From Gnetum montanum (Eukaryota; Streptophyta; Gnetopsida; Gnetales; Gnetaceae): 28,966 nt of DNA. The DNA lies in assembly GCA_015680685.1 (NCBI GenBank), contig MNCI01014407.1:28969-57934 (forward strand). Reading direction: 5' to 3'. Shown piece by piece: positions 9,471-19,281 of the stretch (position 1 is its first letter; each line of letters opens with the position of its first letter). The translations under genes and the position numbers were made by a program. The notes below the pieces were generated by a model. The model was given only the letters and a program-made list of their open reading frames with translations. It had not been told where the DNA came from and made no database searches.

Positions 9471-11726
9471 ATGAACACCGCAAACTTCACCGCTTCAACC
9501 ACCCAGGTCATAGACCTTGTAGGCACCATGGTCGTCCAACAGCCCGCGGTACAACCCACAGTGGGGCCCCGCTGGTCTCTTAGATTGTAGGGGAGGAACC
9601 CATCATCTAACATCATAACTCAAGACTAGTACAACTTCATATGCATAAAAATACAAGCCGGCCTAGCCGTGGACCGAGCCGAAATGGAAGTAAAGAGGCA
9701 ATAAGAACTTTTCCATATGGGAGGACAAGAGTTCATCCCTTCCCCGTACGACATCATCCCTCTTCCAGAGCCTTACTCTGAGCTCATCACACATCTCCTC
9801 CTGCAAAGGAGCCAGTTGCTAGATCATCCTGTAGTAAATCCTCAATCGGAAGAGGAAGATGAGTTTGCTGCCCAATCTAAGCATGAAGACTCATACCACA
9901 CCCTTACCACAAACTTATATAAACCCATTGTTTCACCCATTCACGGGTGAAACTACATCCCTCCAGCCATCTGGAATCATGCAAGCACATGTGCCTCAAT
10001 AGGATGTAGCCGCTCTCATCCCCATTCCTCCAGTAAATGATGTTCAAGTCAACACGCTTCCCCTTGCAATTTCTCCCGTGGCCATAGCACCCCCGTTCTT
10101 ACAAATGCAACCCCCTCAAAACAATGTAGGGGTGACCTTCCGACCCCGTGTGATCGGAATGCCGCACGTAATACTAGCCTCTACATCTACTCATTACATA
10201 CCGCACATCCCAACCCAAGGAACATCCTTCACAATGGTAACCCAACAAGTTCAGGGAATTCCAACACAAAACATGATCGGGAAATGGACAACAATTGGTA
10301 CCCAATGACATCAACCCCCTCATTATAACATACCATCTCACATGATCTTGCAAGCTAATATTCCCCAAGCACAACCACAACAATAGCAACCCCCTGCCTA
10401 CAATATGTTGCCCCTGATATCACCTGCTATAAATATTTCGCAACTACAACCTCCAACTACACAGCTTTCAGCCTTCCAATCCACTATTCAACAATCCAAT
10501 CTGTACACTGTACCACATCCCCAACCTGCCATCTCACTTAGTGCTTAAGACTGGGCTGATGCTAAGAAACTAATGCAGGAACTAGCTTACAAGGTCAAAC
10601 GCCTCAAGACGACCGCCGACAGAGAGTTGAAGGTAGTGGACTTTTACCACGATGACCCCATCAGCTCTTCCGTTCTACCCCTAACCTTACCCAAGGGTGT
10701 ATCGTTTCCCATGCTAACTAAATATAATGGGAAGATGGACCCCAATGCTCACCTTATAACATTTAGACTAGAATGCGCATTACTTCAAGCATGGCCACAC
10801 GCCATTTTGTGAGTGTTTCCTATGTCCCTTGCAGGGAGAGCACTTGATTGGTATCAGGCCTTGCCAAGAAACTCGATATTTTCTTTAGAGGAGTTGTTAC
10901 ATCAATTCGTTACCAGGATTAAGTATAACTTGAAACCTGAAGCAATACTTATAGTCTTATACAGGTCAAACAAGCACCTCTAGAACCCGTACGAAAATTC
11001 ATCCAAAGGTGGAGTGCTGCTCTCAATGAGCTCCACGAGCCGATTCCACAGACATATCTGCTCACCATTCTAAAAGGGTCTGTCAACGACTTTTTCAAAT
11101 CGAAGTTATATTATCTCAATGTGCATAACCTCAATCAAGCCTTTGTATAGATCAAAAACATAGAGGAGGCGGCCCAGAATAGCCACGATCCTGCGTATTT
11201 AGCCTTTAAGAATCAACACAGTAAAAAAGATAAAGAAAAGGCTAAAACAACTATAGCAGCATTGGCAGAAACACAACAAGCAAACATGGGACAACAAAGT
11301 AAACCACTTGTTGCCCCTACTAATTACACTAAACCCACTCCTGCGACCGCACCAGAATCGTCCTCATCACAAAACCCAACACCGAATCGTACAAGAAACT
11401 TCAAGAGGAAAGAACCCTCTCAATACACACCACTACCCATGAAACCATCGCAGTTGTTTGACCAACTCCTGAAGGCTGGGTTAATGAAACACAAATAGTT
11501 ATCCCCTGCTACTATCCAGAGACATGATCGGTTCTGTCAACTGGTTCAAAACCCAAGCTTAGCAACGCCGGATGAACCCCAAGTACTAAAAGGTTTTAGA
11601 ATGGATCGCTTCTGCGACTATCACCAACGTAATGGGGATGGCACAGATTATTGTTTCACCCTGAAACAAGACATCCAACGAATGATCAACGGAGGTCAGA
11701 TCACTTTTGACGAAGCCAACCCCTAG
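9471..11726 (+). pseudogene. gag: Decayed gag of element B
   Basis: Gag of a Tat-type element. An ATG at 9471 gives MNTANFTAST, and the same frame later has EFIPSPYDIIPLPEPYSELI (9727 on), matching element A. A Pro/Gln-rich stretch covers 9950-10550. The core begins near 10573, with FYHDDPIS, LTLPKGVSFP and a stop at 10810, and then continues with AGRALDWYQ and FIQRWSAALNELHEPIP. One frameshift lies near 10950 and a stop near 11147. Further on, YTPLPMKPSQLFDQLLKAG (about 11430) is typical of plant gypsy Gag. The zinc-knuckle-like segment CDYHQRNGDGTDYC at 11613 keeps both Cys and the first His but has Asp where the second His is expected. Confidence 0.9.
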
Positions 11727-11729
11727 GCC

Positions 11730-12690
11730 ATGGATGTGTATAAAGATTTGCTAAATACCAAAGAGGCACTGTACGTTATTAACACGATCTATCTTGACAA
11801 AGAAGCTGAAACACTTAGCATTAACACTGTCTACTCTGACCATGATCAGAAAACACCTAATAAACCATTCATAGTGCGTATTCTACCCACTATACAAACA
11901 CCCATGCCTCAACTTTCATGCCCCCCACAGCAACCTTATGTCGTCTGAGTACCCTCTGCCGTGGCAACTCCTAACACTCCAACCTGCAAAAAATCATACA
12001 TGGTACACATACCTCCCGTCATTGCTATCGCAAACTCACCAACCCCTCCTACTCAGCCTGCCCCTTACATAGTTCGAATGCCACCCACGGTCGCGACAGC
12101 GGAGGTACAACCTCCTGCTAGGCCAACTACATACATCATTAGGACACCCAAACGTCCTAGTGATCACCAATCCTCCACTTCCCAAACACAAAATAAACCA
12201 ACCTCCTATGTCATCAAGGTGCCTAGCCAATCTGGCACTCAACCACACGCAACCGTCCAACCGCAACCCCGCCCTTCTCCATACGTAGTACGAATCCCAA
12301 GGCAACCTAAGGCCTCAAAACCAACCGTGCCCCCACGTCACACACGAGAACACTTAGCGGATAAGCTGACACGCGAACGCTTGGAGAGGGAGCGTCAACG
12401 ACTAGCCTTAGGACCTCCTAAACCTACTCCATTAAAGGCGATACCCATGACACAACCTAACGATAAACCAAATATAGGCCACAAGGGGGAATCATCCAGA
12501 AAATATGATACGCCCGAATCAACAATTCCAAAAAAAATGACAAACCAACGATGCACAAAATAAAACTATTGGGCCCAATGGACCAAGTCACTGCTGAAAA
12601 ACATGCGCCCAACAATAGAGACCTAGCAACAGCCCTAACACAAGTCACACAAACACTCAAACAAAAAAATACTTCATTAAGTTTATACGA
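11730..12690 (+). pseudogene. gag-protease linker of element B with repeated PYVVRIP motif
   Basis: A Pro/Thr/Gln-rich linker, open from 11730 to 11948 and from 11961 to 12563 in the same frame. A short motif recurs about seven times, roughly every 20-30 residues: KPFIVRILP, QPYVV, KSYMVHIPP, APYIVRMPP, TTYIIRTPK, TSYVIKVPS, SPYVVRIPR. A basic, probably helical segment follows (REHLADKLTRERLERERQRL). Only one stop (at about 11946) interrupts the motif series, so it decayed little or tolerates change. Element A has a shorter version. No known domain is recognised. Confidence 0.65.
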
Positions 12691-12724
12691 CTTAGTGCTG
12701 ACATCTTAAACCCATCGCGAAGCT

Positions 12725-13624
12725 TTGGTGCACATGTTAACATCTATCCCAGTAAGCAAGGACTTGCCTCCAAATGAACCTTCAATCCATGCGGTAATGT
12801 ACTTGCCACAAGGGTCAACTCCCAAGCCACTAAGTTTTCACAACGATAACATCAAGTTGGATGAGAAAACGGGAGGGGTAACAACAGCCCCTATGTTCAT
12901 AACAATACGAGTAAATCAATTCAAAATACATAGGGTCCATGTAGATGACGGAGCTATGACAAACATAGTCCCATATCCCATCATTGAACAACTCGGGCTC
13001 ACAGAGCTAATCAGACCAACTACCACCACATGTTTGAAATCATTTAGCGGATCACGCGTGATAGTCAAAGGCATCGTGACCTTAGACTTCATAGCAGGGG
13101 ATCAGTTCCCCACATCCGTCAACTTTGTGGTGACTGATGAAATGCCAAGGTTTAACCTAATCTTGGGAAGGCCCTGGTTAGCCCAACTAAAAGCAATCTC
13201 TTCCCCTATACACCAAGAAATTCACTTGCCTTATGAAGGTGGTGAAATTATTATACACGGGGAGGCTGCTAGACCCATAATTTCATCATACACAGACATA
13301 GACCAAGGCTCAGAGGTTAAGCTCGAAGAGCCTAGACAACACGACATAAAGGAACAACAACCAGTAGGCGATAATCCTTTAAACGCAAAGGAAGATCCAC
13401 CCAAAAGAGAAATACCTGGGCCTAACATTGTACATATGCAGCCTCACATAGAAATCACAACTGACATAGAAACCATGATACATGCTGAAGTGCAAGAAAA
13501 CACTAACATGGAAACAATTCCATCAGATGTCCCTTGGGCTGAATTGCCATTCAACGTGATTAGCGAAGGGGACGCTGAATATAGAATCATACCTGCTAAC
13601 TCTACTCCCAATGTTAAAATGTGA
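12725..13624 (+). pseudogene. Aspartic protease of element B (best-preserved ORF)
   Basis: A 299-residue open frame with a retropepsin core. The active-site loop is HVDDGAMTN; its D-D-G is coded at 12944-12952. The distal motif ILGRPWLAQL is followed by HQEIHLPYEGG, as in A. The C-terminal third is Glu-rich and unmatched. In an autonomous gypsy element the RT would follow within a few hundred bases. Here it begins 5.6 kb away, beyond an antisense gene, so a continuous Gag-Pol would need splicing or is no longer made. It is called a pseudogene because the polyprotein around it is broken, although this part itself is open. Confidence 0.85.
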
Positions 13625-13668
13625 AAAATCAAAAAATTACTAAACCAATAAATAACAAAAATGCCATG

Positions 13669-13850
13669 GTCAGAAATGACGTTAAACTACAAACTGTCCG
13701 AAATGACATTAAACTACATTCCTCGTCCGAAATGACATTAAACTACACCAAGTCCGAAAAGACATTAAACTACATTCCAAGTCTGGAATGACGTTAAACT
13801 ATCATGTCTGCAACGACATAAAACTAGCGACGATCAGAAATGGTCGATCA
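13669..13850 (+). repeat. Tandem array with gaaatgacattaaacta units
   Basis: Six or so units of 26-32 bp, each with a core such as gtccgaaatgacattaaact, directly after the protease. Variable linkers such as acattcc separate them. Confidence 0.85.
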
Positions 13851-13892
13851 ACCAAGAAATCCACCTGTGTCATTCGAAACATCTCTTGCTTA

Positions 13893-14050
13893 CGCTAGGG
13901 CCCAAAATGGCCTTAAACTATGCATATGGCCTGAAATGGCCTTAAACTAGTGCGTATGTGGCCTGGACTAGCCTTAAACTAGTGCGTATGTGGCCCGAAA
14001 TGGCCTTAAACTAGTGCGTATGTGGCCCTAAATGGCCTTAAACTAGATCA
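13893..14050 (+). repeat. 32-bp tandem array with atggccttaaacta units, left copy
   Basis: Units gtgcgtatgtggcc...ggccttaaacta start at 13950, 13982 and 14014, a period of 32 bp, with diverged units before. A related array with cggcccggtaaggccttaaact units lies at 19090-19180, on the other side of the antisense gene. Confidence 0.85.
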
Positions 14051-14405
14051 TCCACTTATACTTTGTTTTTCTCCCACATTCCGGCTCACTGTTCGAATTT
14101 ACGCTTACATTGTAATCTTGTCCTTTTTCGTAATTATCTTTCAGTCCTACATATGATTACATCCGTGCATTACACTTAAACCACAAAAACAAACCAAAAC
14201 ATTTTACATCTTCATTTTGTGTTTACAATTATACTCAAAATCAACAAAAACAAAAAAAAAGAGAATTTTTATACATATAATGATGTACAATCACAAGAGT
14301 TAACTGGTTTCATCCATCTGCTCAATATAACTCAAAATTTTTAATTTACAATTCTTGTATAAATTTGAACTAGAAAAACAAAACAAAAAAATCAAAAATC
14401 AAAAA
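14051..14405. other. A-rich noncoding stretch downstream of the antisense gene
   Basis: AT-rich, with many caaaaacaaa-type runs. On the minus strand it lies just after the stop codon of the antisense gene and would serve as its 3' UTR and terminator region. The ORF at 14355-14570 on the plus strand is a shadow of the last exon. Confidence 0.4.
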
Positions 14406-15971
14406 CTAAACATCAGGGGCGGGAGGGTCATCCCCTTTAGACCTGCTAGCATCATGAGCCTCCACTCCACTGGGGCCAGCTTCCTGAACGTCATCATCGC
14501 CTTGATCCTACAAAATGCAAAGGGAACAATCAACATAAGGATAAAAGAAAAACTTTCAAGCATTATGTAGCGAACGAATTTCACAACAACAAAATGCTTA
14601 CTGTAGGGGATCCCCCTAAGCCGAATTCGAGCCGGCGAAGGATTTCCTCTTCTGAGACACTGGTCCAATCGATCCCATCGAGGCCTAGGTCGACATCTAC
14701 CAAGGCCTTCCCCTTGTTAACAGCTAACTAGGTAGGATGCTTTAAAGGGAATTGTAATCACCCTTTTAGGCAATTCCATTTCAATAGTTGTATTTTGAGA
14801 AAAGGTATCAACCGCAGAGCGTAGACCCAGACCCTCCACAAACATCTCAAGCTGACACTTTTCAATAGATACCTCTTTCAATGATTTCTTATAATGATGC
14901 TTGTGGTTCTTTTTATCCTGACCCCATTTGCATACCTTGGAAGTGAAAGCCTTCCAATCTTGGCACTTAAGATTCAACAGATCCACCTGGGCCTTACGCT
15001 CTACTAGTTTCCGGGTTAGTGACGTGTGGCGATTGAGTAGGTTCCAGTATCTAGTATACGTGACCTCGGAAGTCCACCAAGAATGATCACCACTTAGTTT
15101 AGCGGAGGAGAACTCATATCAAGCCTTGAGGTCATCACGCTCGACTGATAACTCAAAAACTTCTTTCTCCTTTGATTGAACTTGTAACCACAACTGTTCA
15201 ATGGAACGCCTACAAGTCCAAAGCCTTTTGGCGTTGTGTACAAGACCCTCTGCCACCTCCTCATAAATTGGCCTTGGTACCTGCTCGACTTCTAGGGATA
15301 GTGTGGGCAAACTCTCAATACTAACAGTCTCAGAGGAATCCCACCTCAGTTTGGCACCTGTGCACATGAAAAGAACAAACGCTAAAATGACAAAAATGAG
15401 GTGTGAAACCCTAAAGCTGCAAATAACTCGAAACATTTATACCTATCTCAGGGTGGGCTTCCTGAATACGTTCAACAACCTCCTCAGTGATACCAACCAC
15501 AAAATCCATTTTACTTGGCATCTCTGTCCAAGTAAATGGTCCATGAGTATGAGAAGGACTAACCTTTGTGGTCCTTTTAGGGAGGACCGTTTTCATGGGC
15601 ACGTCCAGCTGCATCGTTCTGGTTTCACTACCTTTGTCTGAAAGCGGTGAAACATAAAAATAAACTACCATGGAAACAACAACTCACAAAGCGACGTAAT
15701 AAAATAAAAGAAAACATATTGTGTTCCCTATCCCCTTCTGGGTTTGGAGGGTCACCAAGGTCCAATCTTCCCTTGAGGAAGCTACTGAACATTTCATCTA
15801 CACCACTCTGGTCATTGACCAGTTCAGTCTCCATGGTGTCTTCCAGTAGCTCCTCCGTTTCTTCTACCTAGTCCTTGCCAGCCTCTTCTTCGTCATTCAT
15901 TAACTCCATGGTAGCCTCCTCCTCTTCAATAATAGTCTCTAATTCCTGCCTCCTCACTTCTCGAGTCAGGT
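14406..15971 (-). pseudogene. Antisense exons 4-7: acidic and coiled-coil C-terminal half
   Basis: Exon 4 (from 15971) codes a strongly acidic segment (EEEEATMELMNDEEEAGKD) with one TAG. Exon 5 (15637-15443) has HGPFTWTEMPSKMDFVVG. Exon 6 (15357-14602) has charged heptad-like stretches (QVQSKEKEVFELSVERDDLK, then KSLKEVSIEKCQLEMFVEGL) that suggest a coiled coil; it has a CGA-to-TGA type stop at 15121-15119 and a frameshift near 14735. Exon 7 is short and acidic, ending PPAPDV and stop. The joins 5-6 and 6-7 are in phase. The layout suggests a nuclear, chromatin- or protein-binding tail, which is inference only. Confidence 0.6.
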
Positions 15972-16061
15972 CTGAAGGCATCAGTGGCATGTAAGCAGTC
16001 AAAACAAAAATTATGAATAGGATGAAAACGAGAAATCAATAAGTATACTGAGTTTACTTAC

Positions 16062-17108
16062 CTCGGACAAGCATCTTGAACCGTATGCACTTCACTCATG
16101 GCTCGTCCACATTTGAGGCCTCCTCGGTTGAACGTTCATGCTTTGTCAGCTTTGACTTAGCCTTACCGATGGTCTCTTTGATGACCTATTCTGCTCTCTT
16201 GGCAGTATAAGGCACATCGTCTGGTTCCAATCCCATACTATCACGTGTGTGGATTGAGGTACTAGATGACCCCCCTGTCATGATAGATACGGATTCATCA
16301 ATTCCCTCGGGCGCATCTTGGGACTCGATTGTTTCAAACAAATGCTTGATCCACGGGCGGGATAATTGACCTCGATCCCGCAGAACATACTTGTTATCTG
16401 CACGAACCACCAGAAACTCGACTAAGTGGCGTAAATAACTGATAAAGAATGCAAAGGTAAACTGGGACTACACCTTGACATTTGAGTGCAATCACACTAT
16501 TTCTTTGTTAAGGCCTGACAACAAAAATTGGGCCCAGTTATAACGCATTCCGGTTTCTAGGATGGTTCGCATAATACGCATAGCTTCAACACAAAGACTC
16601 CACTCCTGGGAAAGGGATTTAGGGAATACTAGTGTCCCAAACAGGGGATATAATTCATTAACATTCTCAACTTTTGACTTCCCCTGCATAGGGAATCCCT
16701 TAGCACCCTCTGTAACACCCAACCAGTCCTCTAATTCACGAACCGTATGGAGCTCTTTATGAGCCCTGTCCAAAACTACATTTCTACCATCTACTGATAC
16801 ACCAAACAAGTTCAAAAAGAATTCAGGCGATAGATGGAAAACTATCTTAACACCCTTAATCTGGGTGTTATAGTAGGAGATGGATTTGTCGAACGAATCG
16901 ACAATTCTGATCATTTCGGCTATCGATACATCAGGGCTCGAAGTTGTAAAGAGCTCCATAAGGCCAGCGTCACCTAAACAACAGATGATGGATGGCGGGG
17001 CATGAGTGCGCAACCATTTCTAAGCCTTACTGATCTCCACGAACTTCATCGAGAGAGTACTCTCAGTTCGTCCGGTTGTGACAGGGTCTCCGCCGGGAGG
17101 GACATCAA
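16062..17108 (-). pseudogene. Antisense exon 3: large domain of unknown type
   Basis: 348 codons in one frame with five or so stops (for example the TAG before WLRTHAPPSIICC near 17020, the TGA and TAG around 16490-16450, the TAG near 16190 and the TGA near 16100). Recognisable local features are GDAGLMELF, VKIVFHLSPEFFLNLFGVSV, LYPLFGTLVFPKSLSQEW and LSRPWIKHLFE. The general plan (a helical region, then a hydrophobic LSPEFF-L-G-x-VDG segment) is loosely like plant mobile domain proteins, but I see no diagnostic motif, so this is only a guess. The end is Ser/Thr-rich and then Lys-rich. Its donor is GAG|GTAAGT. Confidence 0.55.
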
Positions 17109-17197
17109 CTGTGGATACAATTCGAAACCATCACGTCAGTATAACCCTCGGTGGTTGAACAAACATGTTAACACATCTAGAAAATACTGTCACTTAC

Positions 17198-17462
17198 CTT
17201 CAGTGGTGGACTTAGAGGTGCTACCCAAGTCAGAGTCACGAGGAAAAATTGGTCCCTTAGACGACCAATCTCCATGCAACCATCCACGAGCTGTGCATTG
17301 TGTGAACGCTCTAGAAAATCGTTTATGAAAATGGACAATATCACCCTTGGTTTGAGCTAACACAGCTCCACGAAGGGTGGGACCTGCCATAAAGGTTTCA
17401 TAGTATGAGCTAGGGAAAGCCCATCATCATCAATGCATGTGCCATCTTGGGTAACTTGGGGC
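17198..17462 (-). pseudogene. Antisense exon 2
   Basis: The exon joins to exon 1 in phase, reading PQVTQDGTCIDDDGLSLAHT, and then changes frame near 17390 to the frame seen as MAGPTLRGAVLAQTKGDIVHFHKRF in part. The second frame leads correctly into exon 3 through the donor GAAG|GTAAGT. The one-base shift is the only fault in the exon. The protein segment is not recognised. Confidence 0.6.
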
Positions 17463-17538
17463 CTGCAAAAGAATAGTTGTCAAAATAGAAGCAAACGCCG
17501 AACCATAAAACCAAAAATGACAAGCTAAACAATATTAC

Positions 17539-17988
17539 CTCTCTACTCAGTATACTGTGCTAGGAGGGTTCTGAAACAACGTGTGCGCACGTGTAGCCAG
17601 AAATAAGGTGTTGTTCAGATAATCACATCCTTGTGGCAATAGGTCCCACATGCGCATTAACGGGCGAGTAGACCTGGGCCTGCCAGAGGGATTGCCCTCA
17701 ATCACAACCAGCCCCTCATCGATATCCTCCATAAAAATCATGACACCCTCGGAAGCTCCCAGCAACATGGCTTCAAGCACGCTCCGTGCCACTTGTTCAC
17801 TTGGATGTGACCAGACCACCACTTTAAACCTATCCAAGATAAAGGCAAGGAACTCGCACGCCCCTTCCCTAAACCAGAGCCCATTGTTGTCAATGGTGAG
17901 ATCAGGGGTAGGCTCATCGGCCTCAATGGGGCCAAACCACGTCAGTACCCCCACTAGCTCAACTACCAAGAGAAAAGGTTCAGTGTCC
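17539..17988 (-). pseudogene. Antisense exon 1: FCP1-like HAD phosphatase domain, catalytic Asp lost
   Basis: The exon resembles the FCP1/NLI-interacting-factor phosphatase fold (HAD superfamily), which removes phosphate from proteins such as the RNA polymerase II C-terminal domain. Motif I would be PFLLVVELVGVLT, where the family has DxDG(V/T); here the two Asp positions are Glu and Val. Next comes WFREGACEFLAFILDRFKVV, ending in VVWSHPSEQ, which fits motif II (a Ser/Thr after a hydrophobic strand). RPLMRMWDLLP and NNTLFLATRAHTLFQNPPS fit the family's LW region and its NTLLVDDSP...NPP stretch, but with the DD pair replaced. If real, the domain is catalytically dead. A TGA lies at 17549-17547. 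Similarity is judged by eye; no search was possible. Confidence 0.6.
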
Positions 17989-18079
17989 CTGCAATCAACC
18001 AAAATCCCATGATAAATTAGCCATGCATGAAAATGAGATGAAAAATAAAATTTCATATTGTAGGCTGACACTTAGAAAA
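17989..18079 (-). other. 3' end of the intron upstream of antisense exon 1
   Basis: On the minus strand a T-rich stretch ends in ggttgattgcag just before exon 1. The ORF that runs back to 18071 therefore starts in an intron, and the true first exon must lie further upstream (above 18080) or has been lost. Confidence 0.5.
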
Positions 18080-18800
18080 ATTACTAACTGTTTACGCTTG
18101 GCGTATACGCTGGGCATATACGCTGTCAAAACTGTTTACGCTCGGTGTATACGCTGGGCATATACGCTGTCAATATTGTTTACGCTCGACGTATACGCTA
18201 CTTAACTCGGCGTATACGCTACTTAACTCGACGTATACGCTGTCAAACACTACTTAACTCAGCATATACATTGTCAAAAGCTGTTTAACTCAGCGTACAC
18301 ACTACCAACAAAGTGTTCGCACTTATTCGCAGTTGGCATATACGCGGTAAAACTAGTTTACGCTGTGAAAACAGTTCTTGCCATGTAAACAGGTCTACGC
18401 TATACGCCGCCTAAAAAAGAACAAACTATTCACGCTCAGTGTATACGCTGTAAAAATTCTCAGCGTATACGCCATAAAAACCTTCAGTGTATATGCTGTG
18501 TAAACAATTTACGCTGAACACTAGGTAAATAGTTTACGCTGAACACTGTATAAACAGTTTACGTTGAACACTGTGTGGATAGTTGGCATATATGCCTTGA
18601 AAACAATTAGCGTATACGCTGTGAAAATCATCTAAGCTACACACTGTTCGAACTGTTTACGCTGTATGCTAAGGAAACCTTCTACACTCAGCGTACAGGC
18701 CCTCTACGCTAACTTTCTACGCTTACGCTAGGGTTTAGTGGTTTATGCTTATGCTGGGGTTTAGTGGTTTACGCTTATGCTCACTGTTTACGCTTACGCT
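18080..18800. repeat. Palindrome-rich array upstream of the antisense gene
   Basis: Dozens of cgtatacgctg and gtttacgct words. Two clear units of about 45 bp begin aactgtttacgct at 18086 and 18130. There are at least four exact GCGTATACGC copies. Words read cgtatacgctggg on the plus strand, the reverse complement of the cccagcgtatacg words in the LTR. On the minus strand the array would therefore read like the U3 of LTR B. Confidence 0.8.
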
Positions 18801-18864
18801 CGAGTTTTATGCTCCCACTTGGTTTGCCTCCGGTTCACAATGCTTACAAATGACACCCCTGCCC

Positions 18865-18874
18865 TTATATATAG
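18865..18874 (-). promoter_or_regulatory. Candidate TATA box for the antisense gene
   Basis: On the minus strand this reads CTATATATAA, followed by gggcag. It lies upstream of the palindrome array and so upstream of all antisense exons. Because TATATATA is self-complementary, it could also serve the plus strand. There is no evidence of transcription. Confidence 0.35.
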
Positions 18875-19089
18875 CGCTCTGCGCATCTCCACTGCTGCCA
18901 CCACCACCACCTTGCACTTTGCTTCTTTTTATTTCTTTTTATTATTTTAATTAAAATTTGTTTACAAACATAAAATATATATATATATATATTTAAAACA
19001 AAATAAATATTACTACATCCCAATTCCCTAGTAAACCAACTTCAGATGTCCACATTGAACATTCTAGCGCAAACTCTCCTGTGTACATT
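18875..19089. other. Noncoding stretch before the RT module
   Basis: Contains a (cca)n-like run near 18900, a T-rich stretch and a TA microsatellite at about 18972-18990. No gene is seen. Confidence 0.5.
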
Positions 19090-19180
19090 ATCCGGCCCGA
19101 TAAGGCCTTGAACTGCCACATCCAGCCCGGCATGGCCTTAAACTACCACCCACGGCCCGGTAAGGCCTTAAACTACCATG
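19090..19180 (+). repeat. 32-33 bp array with aaggccttaaact units, right copy
   Basis: Three units such as cggcccggtaaggcc followed by ttaaactacc. They belong to the same family as the array at 13893-14050, so this family flanks the antisense cassette on both sides. Confidence 0.8.
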
Positions 19181-19281
19181 CATCTTGATGTGATGATAAA
19201 CCACCATCATGTATGTACACATGACTTACGCTGCCAGAGAACATCGAACAATACCTATTAGCTCATTTTGCTCTCTATTTA

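Larger units (their letters stand above)
14406..17988 (-). pseudogene. Antisense multi-exon gene inside element B
   Basis: Read on the minus strand, seven exons can be placed: 17988-17539, 17462-17198, 17108-16062, 15971 to about 15715, 15637-15443, 15357-14602 and 14507-14406 (stop TAG at 14408-14406). Five introns have clear borders and are 76, 89, 90, 85 and 94 bp; three donors read GTAAGT or GTAAGC and the acceptors end in TGCAG, CACAG, TTCAG or TGTAG. Reading phase is kept across joints except for one frameshift in exon 2 and one near 14735. The donor of exon 4 is unclear. At least one more exon must lie upstream, since 17989 is an acceptor. About 1020 codons are covered. Several in-frame stops are explained by CGA-to-TGA, CAG-to-TAG or TGG-to-TAG changes. 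It is neither a polyprotein nor a transposase I recognise. Confidence 0.8.

Noticed and set aside
15303-15871. Plus-strand ORFs at 15303-15641 and 15647-15871
   Set aside because: They run across antisense exons and introns and match nothing.
17650-18012. Plus-strand ORF of 120 codons
   Set aside because: It is the shadow of antisense exon 1, whose minus-strand reading has HAD-like motifs and splice borders.
18972-18990. TA-repeat as a replication origin or promoter
   Set aside because: A plain microsatellite with nothing else to support a function.
14406-19000. Independent DNA transposon carrying the antisense gene
   Set aside because: I found no terminal inverted repeats or target duplication around the block. 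The flanking 32-bp arrays are direct repeats of the host element's own kind.
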